Shown here one piece after another: positions 35,801 through 46,695 of a stretch of DNA of 64,000 nucleotides. The position numbers and the translations under genes are program-made. How positions within the stretch are numbered: position 1 is the stretch's first letter; every line of letters starts with the position of its first letter. Source of the DNA: Asterella californica (lineage: Eukaryota; Streptophyta; Marchantiopsida; Marchantiales; Aytoniaceae); assembly GCA_036924285.1 (NCBI GenBank), contig JAYKYS010000002.1, positions 36,998,501-37,062,500 on the forward strand. The letters run 5' to 3'. The notes under the pieces were generated by a model that saw only the letters and a list, made by a program, of their open reading frames with translations, was not told the DNA's origin and did no database searches.

Positions 35801-38339
35801 ACGGCGTGATTGGAGTTTTTACCATATCAATTCGATCCCTTCCACTCTAGCTCCCCGGGATAAACATCTCCCCTCTACAGTTCTAGACCACGGATTTTCT
35901 GATGCACCAAGAGGATCATACGCATAGATAAGTTTGCACTCCATCCAGTACAGATGTATCTGGTGCTGACCTGAAAGTGTCCTGTTTGCCTCACATTCCC
36001 AACTTTTTGTCCCCAGATTCGGTTTTTTCGCTGCAAAGGTGCAGTTTTAGGGTACAATCACCCCTCATTATTCTGCTCTGGAAATCTCTCGGTTGGCTAT
36101 CCAGTAAGAAGCCTCCGGCTTATGAGCGAAGCCGCTTCTACTACTGCACGAGTAGTGGTGGAAGGAATTTGGTGTAGACCCTCTGGAAGAGCGAAGGGAC
36201 ATAGCGAAGCTCAAGTGACGATGACAACTGGGGCAACTAGAATCCAGCAAGTATGCAAAGAAGGTGTTTAATACCACTTGGGTGCAGGATCGGCCAGTTA
36301 AACAAGCCAAGACTTGGACTAAGAAGGTAACACAAATTCTAAGAGTAGTAGACCATCAGAGAATTTCTGGAACATGTCTGAATTCGAAATGAATAAGACT
36401 GTTAAAGTGGCAATGGGCAGGGTTCCCAGCATAAGACAGGTATAGAGGCATCACGTCAAAAGCCATCTTTCGCTTTTGACTGTGTGTTTTATCACATTTG
36501 GATTCCCCGTGGCATGTCCACTATGTGGATTACTACGAAAGGGTCATAGATTTAGATGGGAGGAAGAGCATACAGAAGCAGTGCGAAAGCTCAAGTCATT
36601 ATTGTGAAACTCTTCCATTACTAGGAAGATTTGACTACAAGGATGGAAGCATGTAATCCTCACGGTGGATACTAGCCCGGTCGCGATTGGATGAGCTGTG
36701 GGACAAGATAATATCAACGGAGATAGATTTGTTGTACGGTTTGGTGCAAAGGTGTTAAAGCGCTCGACAACGTGCATACCTCCAAGTCGTTCACTATGGG
36801 GGATTGTCTCAGCCATAGAATCCCCCATAGAATGGTAATTTGGTAAAATGTAAAATACTCTGAGAACAAATCTGTTTGCGACATTAGAAAGCAAATACCA
36901 TCGGACCTGTTCAGAACATTCAGTCGCCTGGACTCGAAACACCATAGCAGCTGCCTTGTTATCCAACCCCTTTGGTTTAGCCTGACTCTTCGGTCGATGA
37001 TCTAGTCAAATCGCTCCTGGCTGAAATTCGGAAGGCGAGGACGAACGTCGTCTATGGTAAGTTGTCTTACTACGATGGTAAGTTCCTCAGGTAGCTGTCT
37101 CTTCTGCTTTTGTGTTCGTCTCTACACATCCTTCTTCTAGCCATCCTACACCTTTTCTTGCCCCTGGTCCCTGCTTTTCCAAACTGGCGCCCTACGGGGC
37201 AATTCTAATGTAGGGTTCATTTTATTGTATGCTATACATTCCTGCCAACTTATTAGATTACTCGATATGTCTCAGTTCATATATTCTTTGACTGACTACT
37301 CTTTTATTTCACTCGCACTCCCGACTTTTGTACACTAACTCTCTCTTTGTGGTTTTTGTGTTCCCATACTTTATTCGCCATTGAGGCTCTACTGATTTCA
37401 CTCTTACTGTATTTTAGCCCAGGTTTTGAGTTCTGCATGAGTTCTCTTGATTTCGTTTCGATAAGCTTGCACTGCATACTGTACACTTCCAGACCTAGGG
37501 GCACCAACTAAGGTAATGTGCGCCTTCACATTCCTATTGGTGAGTCCCCTCTAACGCTAACTTGACGCTCCAAGATAGCACACAGGCTACCTTTCTTTTC
37601 TGGAACTTGCTGTGGACTGGGCTATTCTACTGGGTGTTATTCTACTGGGTGTTACCTCTGTCTTTGAGCGTGGTTCTTGCTCCCTAGCTGGTTGCCATTC
37701 TCCCGGACGAATCATATATCTAGGCTTCGCATTGACATTTGCAACTACTCTGCAGGTACGAAGCCAGGATACCATATGGATTTTAAGCGGCATTGGTGGG
37801 GAAGGTCGTGAAGCTTCTTGGACCTGGCTTTCCGTAAGTATTGACACCTCACTCCTGAACCCTTTTGACTATTATGACTTTACTTTGTACCAGTAATGCG
37901 AAGGTCCGATCTTACATTTTGGTTGCAACAATCTTGTTATCAGGAAAACTGGGAAACCATTTGGGGCCGCCACGGAGATACAAGTCTCATAACTCGCTTT
38001 ATCAGCAGAGTTGTTTCCCAGGTATAAGCTCTGCAGTAGGATTCTAATCAACGAGGATATTGGTCTTGCCCAAGGCTTAAGCTTGTTTATACACCAAAGA
38101 CGTATGTGCTGTGACTTGCGGCATGATAACTTGTTGCTCTGAACTTCTTGCAGTTTTCGAGCTATGAAAAGGCGGATGAAATAGAGGCTTTCTTTGCGAA
38201 CAACTCTCATCCTGCCATAGATCGCACTGTGAGTCAAAGCATAGAGCGGGTGCGGATCATAGCGCAGTGGGTGAAGTATGTTCAGGAGGAGGGAGGCATA
38301 ACTGACATGGTAAAGGAGCTTACTGCAGTCAGCAAGTGA
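26875..38339 (+). CDS. APM1: M1-family zinc aminopeptidase, plant APM1 type, 19 exons
   Basis: The product removes N-terminal residues from peptides; plant APM1 is linked to auxin transport and membrane traffic. Exons, phases checked: 26875-27183, 28198-28343, 28736-28838, 29354-29540, 29924-30017, 30190-30343, 30517-30621, 31086-31202, 31720-31833, 32352-32540, 33007-33331, 33488-33609, 33828-33925, 34133-34310, 34450-34564, 34670-34737, 37756-37833, 37944-38021, 38154-38339. They sum to 2766 bases, 921 residues, without a stop. The exopeptidase motif GAMEN is residues 302-306; the zinc motif HELAH is 338-342 with the third ligand Glu361; the catalytic Tyr is 423. The ERAP1-like helical C-terminal domain is complete. 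Relative to the roughly 880-residue Arabidopsis protein (recalled) there is an extra N-terminal segment of about 40 residues with a hydrophobic, Ala-rich stretch and then KQLKNRKK. Intron 1 appears to use a GC donor (CAG|GCATGC). Intron 16 (34,738-37,755) is enlarged by retroelement DNA. Confidence 0.93.
31330..31369. repeat. Perfect 16-bp snap-back palindrome in intron 8
   Basis: TTTGCTATACATCCCC (31,330-31,345) and its exact reverse complement (31,354-31,369) are separated by 8 bases. Confidence 0.95.
32705..32748. repeat. Perfect 17-bp snap-back palindrome in intron 10
   Basis: AATGCTAACATCTCGTG (32,705-32,721) is mirrored exactly at 32,732-32,748 across 10 bases. A partial direct copy (GAATGCTAACAATCTCGTG) precedes it near 32,686. 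Confidence 0.95.
34894..35372 (+). repeat. LTR-like direct repeat, left copy, in intron 16
   Basis: About 480 bp recur in the same orientation at 37,289-37,712. Both copies share CTTTTGTAC-CTAACTCT, GCTTGCACTGCATACTGTAC, AACTTGACGCTCCAAG and GAGCGTGGTTCTT. Divergence is substantial. The pair encloses about 1.9 kb containing retroelement coding remnants, as expected for a decayed LTR element. Confidence 0.7.
35113..35153. repeat. 17-bp palindrome inside the left LTR-like copy
   Basis: ACCTGAGATGGTGCCCC (35,113-35,129) pairs with 35,137-35,153 with one G-T wobble, leaving a 7-base loop. The right LTR-like copy lacks it, so it arose after the duplication. A second one (GCCACCTTTCTTTTT and its complement) lies at about 35,237-35,285. 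Confidence 0.9.
36549..36836 (+). pseudogene. Family A reverse transcriptase/RNase H remnant inside intron 16
   Basis: The plus strand reads [18 protein letters not shown] and a stop, then after a shift [13 protein letters not shown], a stop, [20 protein letters not shown], and finally LWGIVSAIE. These are the same RNase H words as in the minus-strand copy at 20.1-20.8 kb. It has stops and shifts. About 300 bases upstream a short open stretch (near 36,165-36,330, [10 protein letters not shown] and [10 protein letters not shown]) may be another retroelement piece, perhaps LINE-like; that is a guess. Confidence 0.75.
36794..36830. repeat. Palindrome inside the RNase H remnant
   Basis: CTATGGGGGATT (36,794-36,805) and its exact reverse complement (36,819-36,830) are separated by 13 bases. 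The left arm belongs to the [14 protein letters not shown] stretch; the right arm interrupts it. Confidence 0.9.
37289..37712 (+). repeat. LTR-like direct repeat, right copy, in intron 16
   Basis: Partner of 34,894-35,372. It contains an internal tandem ATTCTACTGGGTGTT doublet (about 37,624-37,654). It ends close to the 3' splice site of intron 16 at 37,755. Confidence 0.7.
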
Positions 38340-39062
38340 CTTCCCTCTATATAAACATAGCGTCTACTTGTTCTGTGGAATAAGTGCGAGACAAGTAACC
38401 AAATCATCAGTTGTGAATGCTGAACCTTAGACTCTCGATAAGTTGAGGCCCTGGGGAAGGGATGGCTGTCAGATAACCGGTTGTCTATAGTTTGCAGGTT
38501 ACTGACTGTGGGATGCAAGTCTCGGAGAAGTGGGATGTACAGTTTCATCATATGGTCTCCGAAGCATCATGGGTCCTGAAGTCCTTACCATGAATGCAGG
38601 ACTGACCCCGCATTGAAAGCTATAGCAGCTGTCATGCGGCGTGGTCGAGAATTCCACTGTTGTGCCTATAATAGTTCTTCACCACGTGGCCGAAATCGGA
38701 CCTGTATCGCAAATCTCTGTCCACCATCCCATCCCATCCCAGTTCGGTGACTTGTGTAAGTTTGGCCGTTTATATCTCTCGCTAAGATCGTTAAGATCGC
38801 TAAGATCGGATCAATTGCTGTCACGCACTGAAGACGTTGAGTAACATGTAGGTAAATTGCCAGGCATAAGCAGCCAGCATGAAAACTTTGATTCTGTTCT
38901 CTTTTTACTGACCACAAGATTGTTAACGAGGAAATCATCACGACAGAAGATCCAAAGCCTGTTTCTGTTGCGTATCATGGCAGTTAGGAAAACTGAGGCC
39001 TGCCACGAGCACGGTAGGAAAAATCACAATCGGGAAGCCGAACTGTTGCTCTTTTGCGAGGC
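38340..39062. other. Convergent intergenic region
   Basis: This holds the 3' regions of the aminopeptidase (plus strand) and of the phosphatase inhibitor (minus strand). A 9-base unit (TAAGATCGY-like) is repeated three times at about 38,783-38,808. No further gene is seen. Confidence 0.6.
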
Positions 39063-39680
39063 TCAAAATGAATGTTGATCACTACTTCGGGCGTCTTGAA
39101 TGTCAATATCACAAAGCCCCTTGCTAATATTTGATTCCTGATCCTCTCGACAAGAAGTGCCAGAGCTTCCACGGCTCCCAGAAGGCTGGTTTTGGTCTCG
39201 GTGCTCACTTTCATCGTCCTCGATTATTTGTTGGTAACATTTTGCCTTGCGATACTCGAGGTGGTGCATGTGCCGCTTCTCTTCAAAGCTTCTACGACGC
39301 TTTAGTTGATTCGAAGGTTCCTGGAGGTTAGTGTCCATGCCCATGCTCTTGGGCTCACGATCATGTGATGTGTAGCGCTGTTGGATAGCAGGGCCAGACG
39401 AACTGGTACTGCTGCCTCCGTCAGTCGGATCGTCTCCTCGGGCTCGGCCGTCGCTGGTGGATGCAACCTCTAACAGGGCCAGCCTTATGGCATCAGCGTG
39501 TGCAGCTTGCTGACCAGGAGTCGGACTGGCAATACCGTCGTCAGCTCCTGGCGGGTGGTAAGGGGTCTTGGGCTCGTCAATTTTCTGCTTCGGAGTTTTG
39601 TTCGCCTCCCAGAAGCCCAAATTCTCTTCGTCCCAAACCACATGTGCTCCGGATTGTTTTATACTGCCGCTCCGTTTCAT
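39063..39680 (-). CDS. Protein phosphatase 1 inhibitor 2 (I-2/IPP-2 family)
   Basis: The 205-residue product is a mostly disordered, hydrophilic regulator of type-1 protein phosphatase. Key I-2 features occur in order. The N-terminal SIKQSGAHVVWDEENL (residues 6-21) corresponds to the SILK-type docking motif and the V-x-W/F-D/N-E segment. QKIDEPKTPYHP (32-43) is the hallmark KIxEPKTPYHP motif; its Thr is the site phosphorylated by GSK-3-type kinases in the family. SFEEKRHMHHLEYRKAK (131-147) matches the C-terminal HYNE helix that covers the PP1 active site, here HHLE rather than HYNE. Length fits plant I-2 proteins. I chose the ATG at 39,680; the frame stays open upstream for about 90 codons without a plausible start and that part is probably 5' untranslated or intronic. 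No intron is needed. The plus-strand frames over this interval are shadows. Confidence 0.88.
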   Translation of the reverse strand: MKRSGSIKQSGAHVVWDEENLGFWEANKTPKQKIDEPKTPYHPPGADDGIASPTPGQQAAHADAIRLALLEVASTSDGRARGDDPTDGGSSTSSSGPAIQQRYTSHDREPKSMGMDTNLQEPSNQLKRRRSFEEKRHMHHLEYRKAKCYQQIIEDDESEHRDQNQPSGSRGSSGTSCREDQESNISKGLCDIDIQDARSSDQHSF

Positions 39681-41300
39681 TCCTCTAGTTCTTTTTGTAG
39701 TTCGAGTCCTTGTTCTTATTTCTTCTCGTTCATTCCCGGCAGGCCGATACCCGTCCACTGGATTTGGGTTTGTTGCATACCTGCATGTGATCGACGGAGC
39801 TTCTACTCTCCAGCCTTCTCCAGATGGCTTCAACTGATTTCGCATGTGATGAGAGTTCTTCTCTTCAGTTTGTGCACGACTTTTGTGGCGATCCCAGTGT
39901 CTGGCAGGTAAGGCGCATGGTTCATGTTCGACGTGGTCCAACTCTCTCGATCGCAAGCCCGGAAGGAGTCGCTCCCGATGCCGACGATAAGACGTTTGGA
40001 AAGGCTAAAATTATCACTCAGACTCCATTCGGCTCCTTGAGGGCCTGAACTCATTCACGTTGTTTCTACTCCAGAACTCATCGTCGGCAGTCAAAGCTCT
40101 CCCTGTTGTGTATCCCCCATAACTTCTAGTAACTTTCTACTTGACAGTCGCGGATGTTCGAAGTCCACAACTTCATCGTTCCGTCGTAGAAAGAGAGATC
40201 AACTGATCGAACAGCAGAGATCAAATGACAACCAGACAAATCAGTAAACTATTGCTATGGTCTTGTGGGGTCTATGTCAAGTCTCGGTTTTTCGTGATGA
40301 TCATTCAGAAGATCTAACGCGAATCACGATTCCCTTCACCACTTGCAGGTCTGATAGACACCGACAACCAACAACGGTCTCAGGTTCAAAGCAGAAAGCG
40401 TGCAAACGCTCGGCAATCGTAAGCGAGGAAGCATTCATGGGATTTAGGACGTAGTGATTATGGTGCGGGGTTCTGGTGCATTTTCATTTGCTGATCACAG
40501 GAGAATACCTTCTTCTTGGATTACACGTCGAAGGGCTTTGTCCGTCCTCCGCCTCAAGATTATAGAGCAGCATGTCCCCAGTGTGACGAAGGTCGACACG
40601 TTCTGTTGTAGTTTCGACAGAATTAACGGGATGATCTCGTACGATTGCCACGGGCGACGCCTTACAAATGAACTGCAATAATCGTTAGCGTATTTCCTCT
40701 TCCTTGTCCATTCCATTCCTTCCTCATCCTTTCCTCTTCCTCTTCCATTCGAATGACCTTTCCGACGGACAGGAAGTGAGTCTCGCACGGAAGGTTGGGG
40801 TCTTGTTCACACCCCCAGGGTCCAGACTCCAGACTCACATCGCATCTCAGTACCAATGCGATTTCACCAGTCGACATGCCCGTTAGGTCATGTCGAGCAT
40901 CCCAAACGCGGTCACACGATGCCGCACTAGATCAGCCAGACTCCAGACTCACATCGCATCTCAGTACCAATGCGATTTCACCAGTCGACATGCCCGTTAG
41001 GTCATGTCGAGCATCCCAAACGCGGTCACACGATGACGCACTAGATCAGGCCGGACCTTGTCGCTCGGTGCTGCTGCACATCAGAGCTCCGATCCTTCTA
41101 CTATCCTTACGAGTGTTGATGCATATGCGTCAACAAGCAAGCAGCCAGCCATCGTCAGGATAATGGGCGATAAGATCCAGTTTGGTCATCGTATCGAGTT
41201 TCTCGGATCCAACGAACGAACGAAAGAAGATGACTACAACCTTCTGAATGAACCTCACTCTCATGAGTTTCAGGTTTGCATCTGGTCCCCGGTAACCCTA
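39681..41300. other. Upstream region of the inhibitor-2 gene, no firm gene
   Basis: This contains the 5' side of the inhibitor gene and a tandem duplication (40,822-41,049). A plus-strand frame from an ATG at 41,163 (MGDKIQFGHRIEFLG, followed by a GT at about 41,274) could be a first exon, but no continuation was found. Confidence 0.35.
40822..41049. repeat. 114-bp tandem duplication
   Basis: Unit 40,822-40,935 is repeated at 40,936-41,049 with about one difference (GATGCCGCAC versus GATGACGCAC). Because 114 is divisible by three, the duplication keeps an otherwise meaningless frame open. Confidence 0.95.
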
Positions 41301-41901
41301 AACTAAAGTTCAATGGTTAGGATTGTGTCTCACGGAGTTACGAGCGCGTGCGCGACGGGGATTTTCGGCCTGGCCGTTGAGACGCTTGGCACACGACGAG
41401 CTAGAAACACAAAAGAAGTACACGAAATAATCGTGGTAACGGGAGGACTGCTAAAAAGGATCCTTCTTCGTTATTCCTGACCGCAGAGAGTTCGAGTTTA
41501 TACCTGTCTGTGTGGAGTTCGAAGTACTGGCAATTGGGGGTTTAAAACCGCGGGTTTTGGGTAAATATATCTCCGGTCCACCCGTCGAACCTCGAGACGA
41601 AGTTTCATTCAAACCCGTCGTATGTAGACGTGTGCTTTCTAGAACTTTTGGAGAACTAAACCGAGAATATCATCATTAAAACGAGAATAGAACACGATAC
41701 ATGCGGACGCTGATAGTCTGAAATTGATCGCATTACAGGGTCATGTACGGTACGAATTAACGATCAGATTACAGTTTGATAAGTCAAAAGGACTATATTT
41801 TTAGAGAGTGTTCAGCTTTGTACTATCTTTTTAATTGTTTTACTAAGCCAACCTGTACATCTTTCTACATCTTTTTTTAACATATTTTTGTGTATATTTT
41901 C

Positions 41902-42056
41902 ATATATATATATATATATATATACACTATCCATGATGATTCACTGGGTCATTCTACTGGGTGTTATCTCTGGCTTTGAGCATGATATCTTGCTCCTTAG
42001 CTAAGCTATTATTCTTCCGGACGAGATATATATATATATATATATATCTCTCTCTC
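41902..42056. repeat. AT microsatellites and a fragment of the intron-16 LTR-like repeat
   Basis: (AT)n tracts lie at 41,902-41,924 and 42,026-42,047, the second followed by (CT)n to 42,056. Between them, 41,938-42,030 matches the end of the LTR-like repeat of the aminopeptidase intron (ATTCTACTGGGTGTTATCTC, CTTTGAGC, CTTCCGGACGA), so a third copy of that repeat ended here. Confidence 0.8.
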
Positions 42057-44407
42057 TATTATAACTCGACAAAGAAAATCGACAGGTCTTAATTTTACTA
42101 CATGGATATATGGTTGTATATATAATACTAGAAAACTTAAAAGAGTAACATAAATTATTCAATGTACATAACTATGATAGAGAGATGTGTTAGTACATAC
42201 ATGGTTTCAGTATATTTTGAGTTTATCGGAATATATATGTGAATGCTATGTCTATTACTATGATATAGTTGTTAAAAAACAGGTGTAAAGAGTTTTAAAA
42301 TTTACGGCGTTTAAATATGTAGACGTTTACACAAGATTCAGTTACAAGATTTCAGTAAATAATTAATATATATAACCAAAGTGAAATTCCACTAGATACA
42401 AACAAGGAGTTTCGCTTGCGATTTTTTGAATATATCTCTTTCGATCTTCCCTTTTTCGGTTTCTACATCGACTCCATCCGTCCGTTCTCAATACTTATTT
42501 TCACTTTTCAGCTTTCACCATGATTCCATCCGTCCGTGATGACAAAAAGTCCACCCTTCCTTTTTCGGTTTTCACATTCGATGTATAGCTATGCTACCGC
42601 ATAGCAGTAAACAACCCAGATAAATTGTACAGTATTATGGTATGCATAATCTAGAGTGTGAGAAGTACGGTGTGTAAAAAAATAAAATCTGGGTGCATTG
42701 CTGCTTTTCCTGTTCTACCGAAACTCCTACTTTTTACACTAACTAGGTTTAAAAACAGTTGATGCAAATCACTACAAATTGTTGTTGATTATAATCTAAC
42801 TGTTTCCAAATATGCTATGGCAGTTGCATACGTAACAGAAGATGGGATAATCTCCTCATAGTAAGTTTGTATTTCTTCATCTACAAGAAAATTATACAAA
42901 ACCTTTTATTTCATCCATAAGGTGTACTAGAATATGATAGCGCTTTGGACGTAATACTGCCTTTTACATTACTAAGGTTATTTAACAAAGAGGGGAGTTC
43001 TTCTTTCAACACTTCAAATTTTTCAAGTTAATTTTCTGAACAAGGAGTATTATGCTTTAAACATTTATAGAGAATTAAGAAATGATAGGGGTTACGTAAT
43101 GACGACTGTTCGTTACTTATACTACTATAAAACTGACTAAAATAACATGAATTGTTTAATGTGCATGATTACTGTAAAGATGTATGTTAGTACATAAACA
43201 TATGACTCCAAGATTGTACACTTGCTAGAGTTTCTAAACATGAAGAATCTTTGAATGTTATACCTAGAAACAACTATTTCAAAACTTTACACCTGACAAT
43301 CTAGACTCACGGTGAATAAGACTAAACTCATATGGTTTGGCTCTTAACACATCTGGTCGAGCCTTACCTAACTACACCTAAACGTTCATATTAGTTTGAT
43401 TCTGGAATAGGCGTATATGCAAATATGCATGCAACGTGAACTTATAGAACTGTTGTTCGCTTGTTATTATCGGGAAATACGTTAAGTGTTTCGGTAAATG
43501 TTTTATATTAAATTAAAGAAAAAAGTTAAAATATCTTTAAATGTTAAATATTAGAAATACCTGGAGATGCGAGAAGATCTCGACATTACCCATAAGAGAA
43601 GCAAAGACTTATGCGCTTCTGAGAGTATTTTACGAGAGGCTATTACCGAAGAAAAGTAATAATATTTATTTTATTGAGAAGAGTTAAGTAATAAATTAAA
43701 TCCTTTAGAGACAGACACACTGGGTCTACAATTGGTACTACTTTTCATGTATTACCGGATCTAATAAATTCCCTCATAAATGCATTGGTGCGTTTTCTTT
43801 CTTGTTTTTGTTTCGTGGGTTAGTAACTGACTCACTTTAAACTTGTGTTCGATTTCTTGGCATAATCACCTCTTTCAGCCACAGATAGAAGAGGGCAATA
43901 TCTAAAGACTTCAATTTATTATCCATCCTTTCTTCGAATAGAGTTCGGTCATAAATTAACTGCACCAAACAATATAAAACGTATCTATTCGGTGAAGACA
44001 AAGATTGCTCTCTTGTGGTTCCTTCGAGGTTTTAGTTTAATGATTTCATCATCGAGCGTTAGTTTGATGAGGAGAGCTCGATCCCCATCTCTCTTACAGA
44101 GAAGTGCAAGGTAAGTGAAACCTTAACTTGCGGCTGGGGTTTAGCTCTTAGCTCATGAACAATCGATTGAGAGTAAAATTTCTCTCTTTGTGTTGTTTTG
44201 GGTACTACGTTTGGTAAGATAAACTTGATGATGAAATAATATCGAACTAAAGAAAGCCTGGAAAAAAGAAAAGAATTTCCAGTTAATGACTTTGGGAACA
44301 TTTCTAAAAATATAACATCTTCATATGATCGAAGATCGGATTAGAAGAATTTTTTCTACATGTTTCTTTATGCAGAGGAGAGGACTCTGCGTACTATTCA
44401 AGGATGC

Positions 44408-44470
44408 AAAATAACATTAACTTGTGACGAAGTCTTGGATCATTTTCGTTCACTTGAGTTATTTTGCTAT
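44408..44470 (+). pseudogene. Short C2-domain-like remnant
   Basis: The codons read KITLTCDEVLDHFRSLELF. The intact C2 gene at 16.1 kb has KIQLTCDEQLL...LTLELF at residues 56-78. The match KI-x-LTCDE-x-L followed by LELF is unlikely by chance but short. No further C2 sequence is recognisable on either side, so this would be a fragment of a decayed paralogue. Confidence 0.3.
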
Positions 44471-44984
44471 AGGAAGGTGACTGTCACGAGTTATAAAACC
44501 GAAAATACTTCAACTTGGATGTCACCTTTGTCCGTTTTTACTTTGGATGCATATTTAAACTTGGTGTGAATTTTAGTCTAAAGCATGTTTTTCCCAGTGG
44601 AGCTTCGATTAATGCCGAGAGCAGTGCAGGAGGGTTCGAACCCACAAAGTATTTCGCTCATTTCAGAAATGAAGTGTTTACTCTAGTTAACGTCCTGCTG
44701 GTAGCAGATGAGCATTGCAATGGAACTAACATTACCAGAAGCAAGATATTGGCCAAATTTCATATATCACACAGTGTTTTACCTAGCATTCTGTGATAGG
44801 AGAAGTTGATATGCATATTCACTGAATGGTTAGGTAATAAATAAATATTCTGGGTAAGATTAGCTGTGTTTGTTAGCAGAGGTTCGCAATTGTAGTTTGG
44901 AATTGCGTCTGTTCGTTCTCGTTCTATGATTATGTTTGGATTGTCTTACAACTCTAAATGCGATTATCCCTTAACACTTATAAA

Positions 44985-45105
44985 TAAATTTGATTTTCCT
45001 TAACAACTTAGTACAGAATTTTCACATAATACTTATATTTTTCTCGATAACAAAAAGAGAACAGAAGTTCTCCAGAGTTACATGCGTGTACAGTTACACC
45101 CATAC
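44985..45105. repeat. 130-bp AT-rich dispersed repeat, copy 4
   Basis: It contains TTTTTCTCGATAACAAAAAG, then AACAGAAGTTCTCCAGAGTT and CATGCGTGTACAGTTACACC, in the same order as the copies near 24-25 kb. A weaker relative may lie at 46,820-46,915. Confidence 0.45.
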
Positions 45106-45971
45106 GAATGACCATCGCTTACTTACAGTATGATAATGGTCTCACACATTACAAAGGAAATCCTTTATCCAAATGAAAATATATTTCCCTTTATATATCA
45201 TGCATTGTATCCAAAAATTGTACAAAGAGAGTATTATATTGTGATACTATAACCGAAAACTAAGAAAATAATGAATATTTTGTCTTATAAAAGTTAGCTA
45301 ATTTGTATGATCCAGATTATATATTCTCGTCTCCCTTTGGTCACGTATAAGTCAATGGAATGCGTGCATTAGCGACGAAACGAGGAAGCAAAAGTAAGAA
45401 GTGCAAAAGTGTACACGAGGAGAATATATCTCCCAACTCATAATAAGCAAATTGCTGCATTACGCATACAAGCCCCATCCATACATAAGAACCTGTCTAT
45501 TATGAGAGAGAAAAGAGAGAGTATTTCGGTGTATGGTCTTGTGGAAGGGCTCAGAAGATATGTAGCAATGACGTGAGAGCGTTCTGTTCAGAGTCAGTCC
45601 GTCAGTCGCAGTGATCATTCTCATAGTTCACATGATTCGCCAGCTTCCACATCATCCCACAACAATCATGAGAGAAAGGAAAGAGACAGAGAGATTCTTC
45701 TATTGTAAATATAAAAGGTAGTGTCTCGAATGCCTATCCAGCCAGTTCTACTGTTTATGTAGATACGTACAGTGCCATCTCACGGAGCTGATGCCTATAT
45801 GTAATTAAGCTCAGGAGAGGCAACAAAACAGATAAGAAAGTGAAAATAGGAGTAGTTTCATGTCCTGCCTCATACGAGCCTCATACATACACGATTATGG
45901 TAGCTGGAGCTAAATTTGGCCGATCACACCTTCAGTAAATTTTCTTACGCTTGATCACACCTCTGTGAAGG
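45106..45971. other. No recognisable gene
   Basis: No coding or RNA feature was found. Confidence 0.4.
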
Positions 45972-46029
45972 ATGTATTGTTTGATGACATCCGTGACACA
46001 ATGTATTGTTTGATGACATCCGTGACACA
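45972..46029. repeat. Perfect 29-bp tandem duplication
   Basis: The unit beginning ATGTATTGTTTGATGACATC is present at 45,972-46,000 and again at 46,001-46,029 without a mismatch. Confidence 0.95.
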
Positions 46030-46613
46030 CGATAGCCAATGAGCAGAATGGGATGGAGAGAGGCGAACATATGTTAACTGATTGCACAACAATGAGAGCG
46101 ACAGAGAGAAAAGAAGAAGGTGCTATATCAAAGCTGTGGGTAACGTTGGGTTTGGGAGCTAGCCTACTCTCCTCATCTTCTTCCTCCAAGGGCTGGCTCA
46201 TCTTCTCAAATGTCTGAAAGTAGTCAAAAGCCAAGAGTTCGCCATTTTTTGTTTATTTTAACTAGGAGCAATTTCTGAAATTTCTTCGACTTTTCTCGAG
46301 CATTGCTGGAGCTATGCTGATGTGAATCAGTGCCCCCTGCTGTCACTCCCAGCAGTTCCTATATCTGAATCAATCATATCCTGGAGATGACTATCAATTA
46401 AACACGTCCAGCACTTTTCATTCTTTGCAACGATATTCCAGCTGGCATTCTGAAGCTCGTAGAATGGGACTGGAAGAGAAGCATGACAATCAGATTCCAA
46501 GTCTCTACTACATCACGGGAATACTGATGATACAAACAATGGACAACGACATGTTTACTAACAGATGTAACTCTTTCTCCAAGGCTTCTCTATTGTCTTC
46601 AAGGCTGCTTATT

Positions 46614-46695
46614 CACCCATGTACACTCAAGTGTACATGGGTGTTTAATATATGTTTCTAACCCTTCGGTGGAAAGAGTTAGAAACATATATTAA
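46614..46695. repeat. Two adjacent perfect hairpins
   Basis: The first has 14-bp arms CACCCATGTACACT (46,614-46,627 and 46,630-46,643) with a 2-base loop. One base later a second has 18-bp arms TTAATATATGTTTCTAAC (46,645-46,662 and 46,678-46,695) with a 15-base loop. Both are perfect. Confidence 0.95.

Larger units (their letters stand above)
41301..44984. other. AT-rich, gene-poor DNA
   Basis: No gene is supported apart from the short C2-like remnant at 44,408. Microsatellites and scattered repeat fragments are present. CCATCCGTCCG occurs twice near 42,475 and 42,527 together with CCTTTTTCGGTTT phrases. Confidence 0.45.

Noticed and set aside
39498..39911. 137-codon plus-strand frame over the inhibitor-2 gene
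   Set aside because: The minus strand clearly encodes the I-2 motifs; the plus-strand product is Ser/Phe-rich without features.
40795..41163. 122-codon frame with an internal repeat of 38 residues
   Set aside because: It stays open only because the 114-bp tandem duplication is a multiple of three; no coding motif is present.
44630..44650. GGGTTCGAACCC, resembling a tRNA B box
   Set aside because: No A box lies at the right distance and no cloverleaf can be drawn; it is a simple palindrome.
45932..46234. 100-codon minus-strand frame
   Set aside because: Part of it is the 29-bp tandem repeat; no domain or splice context supports it.
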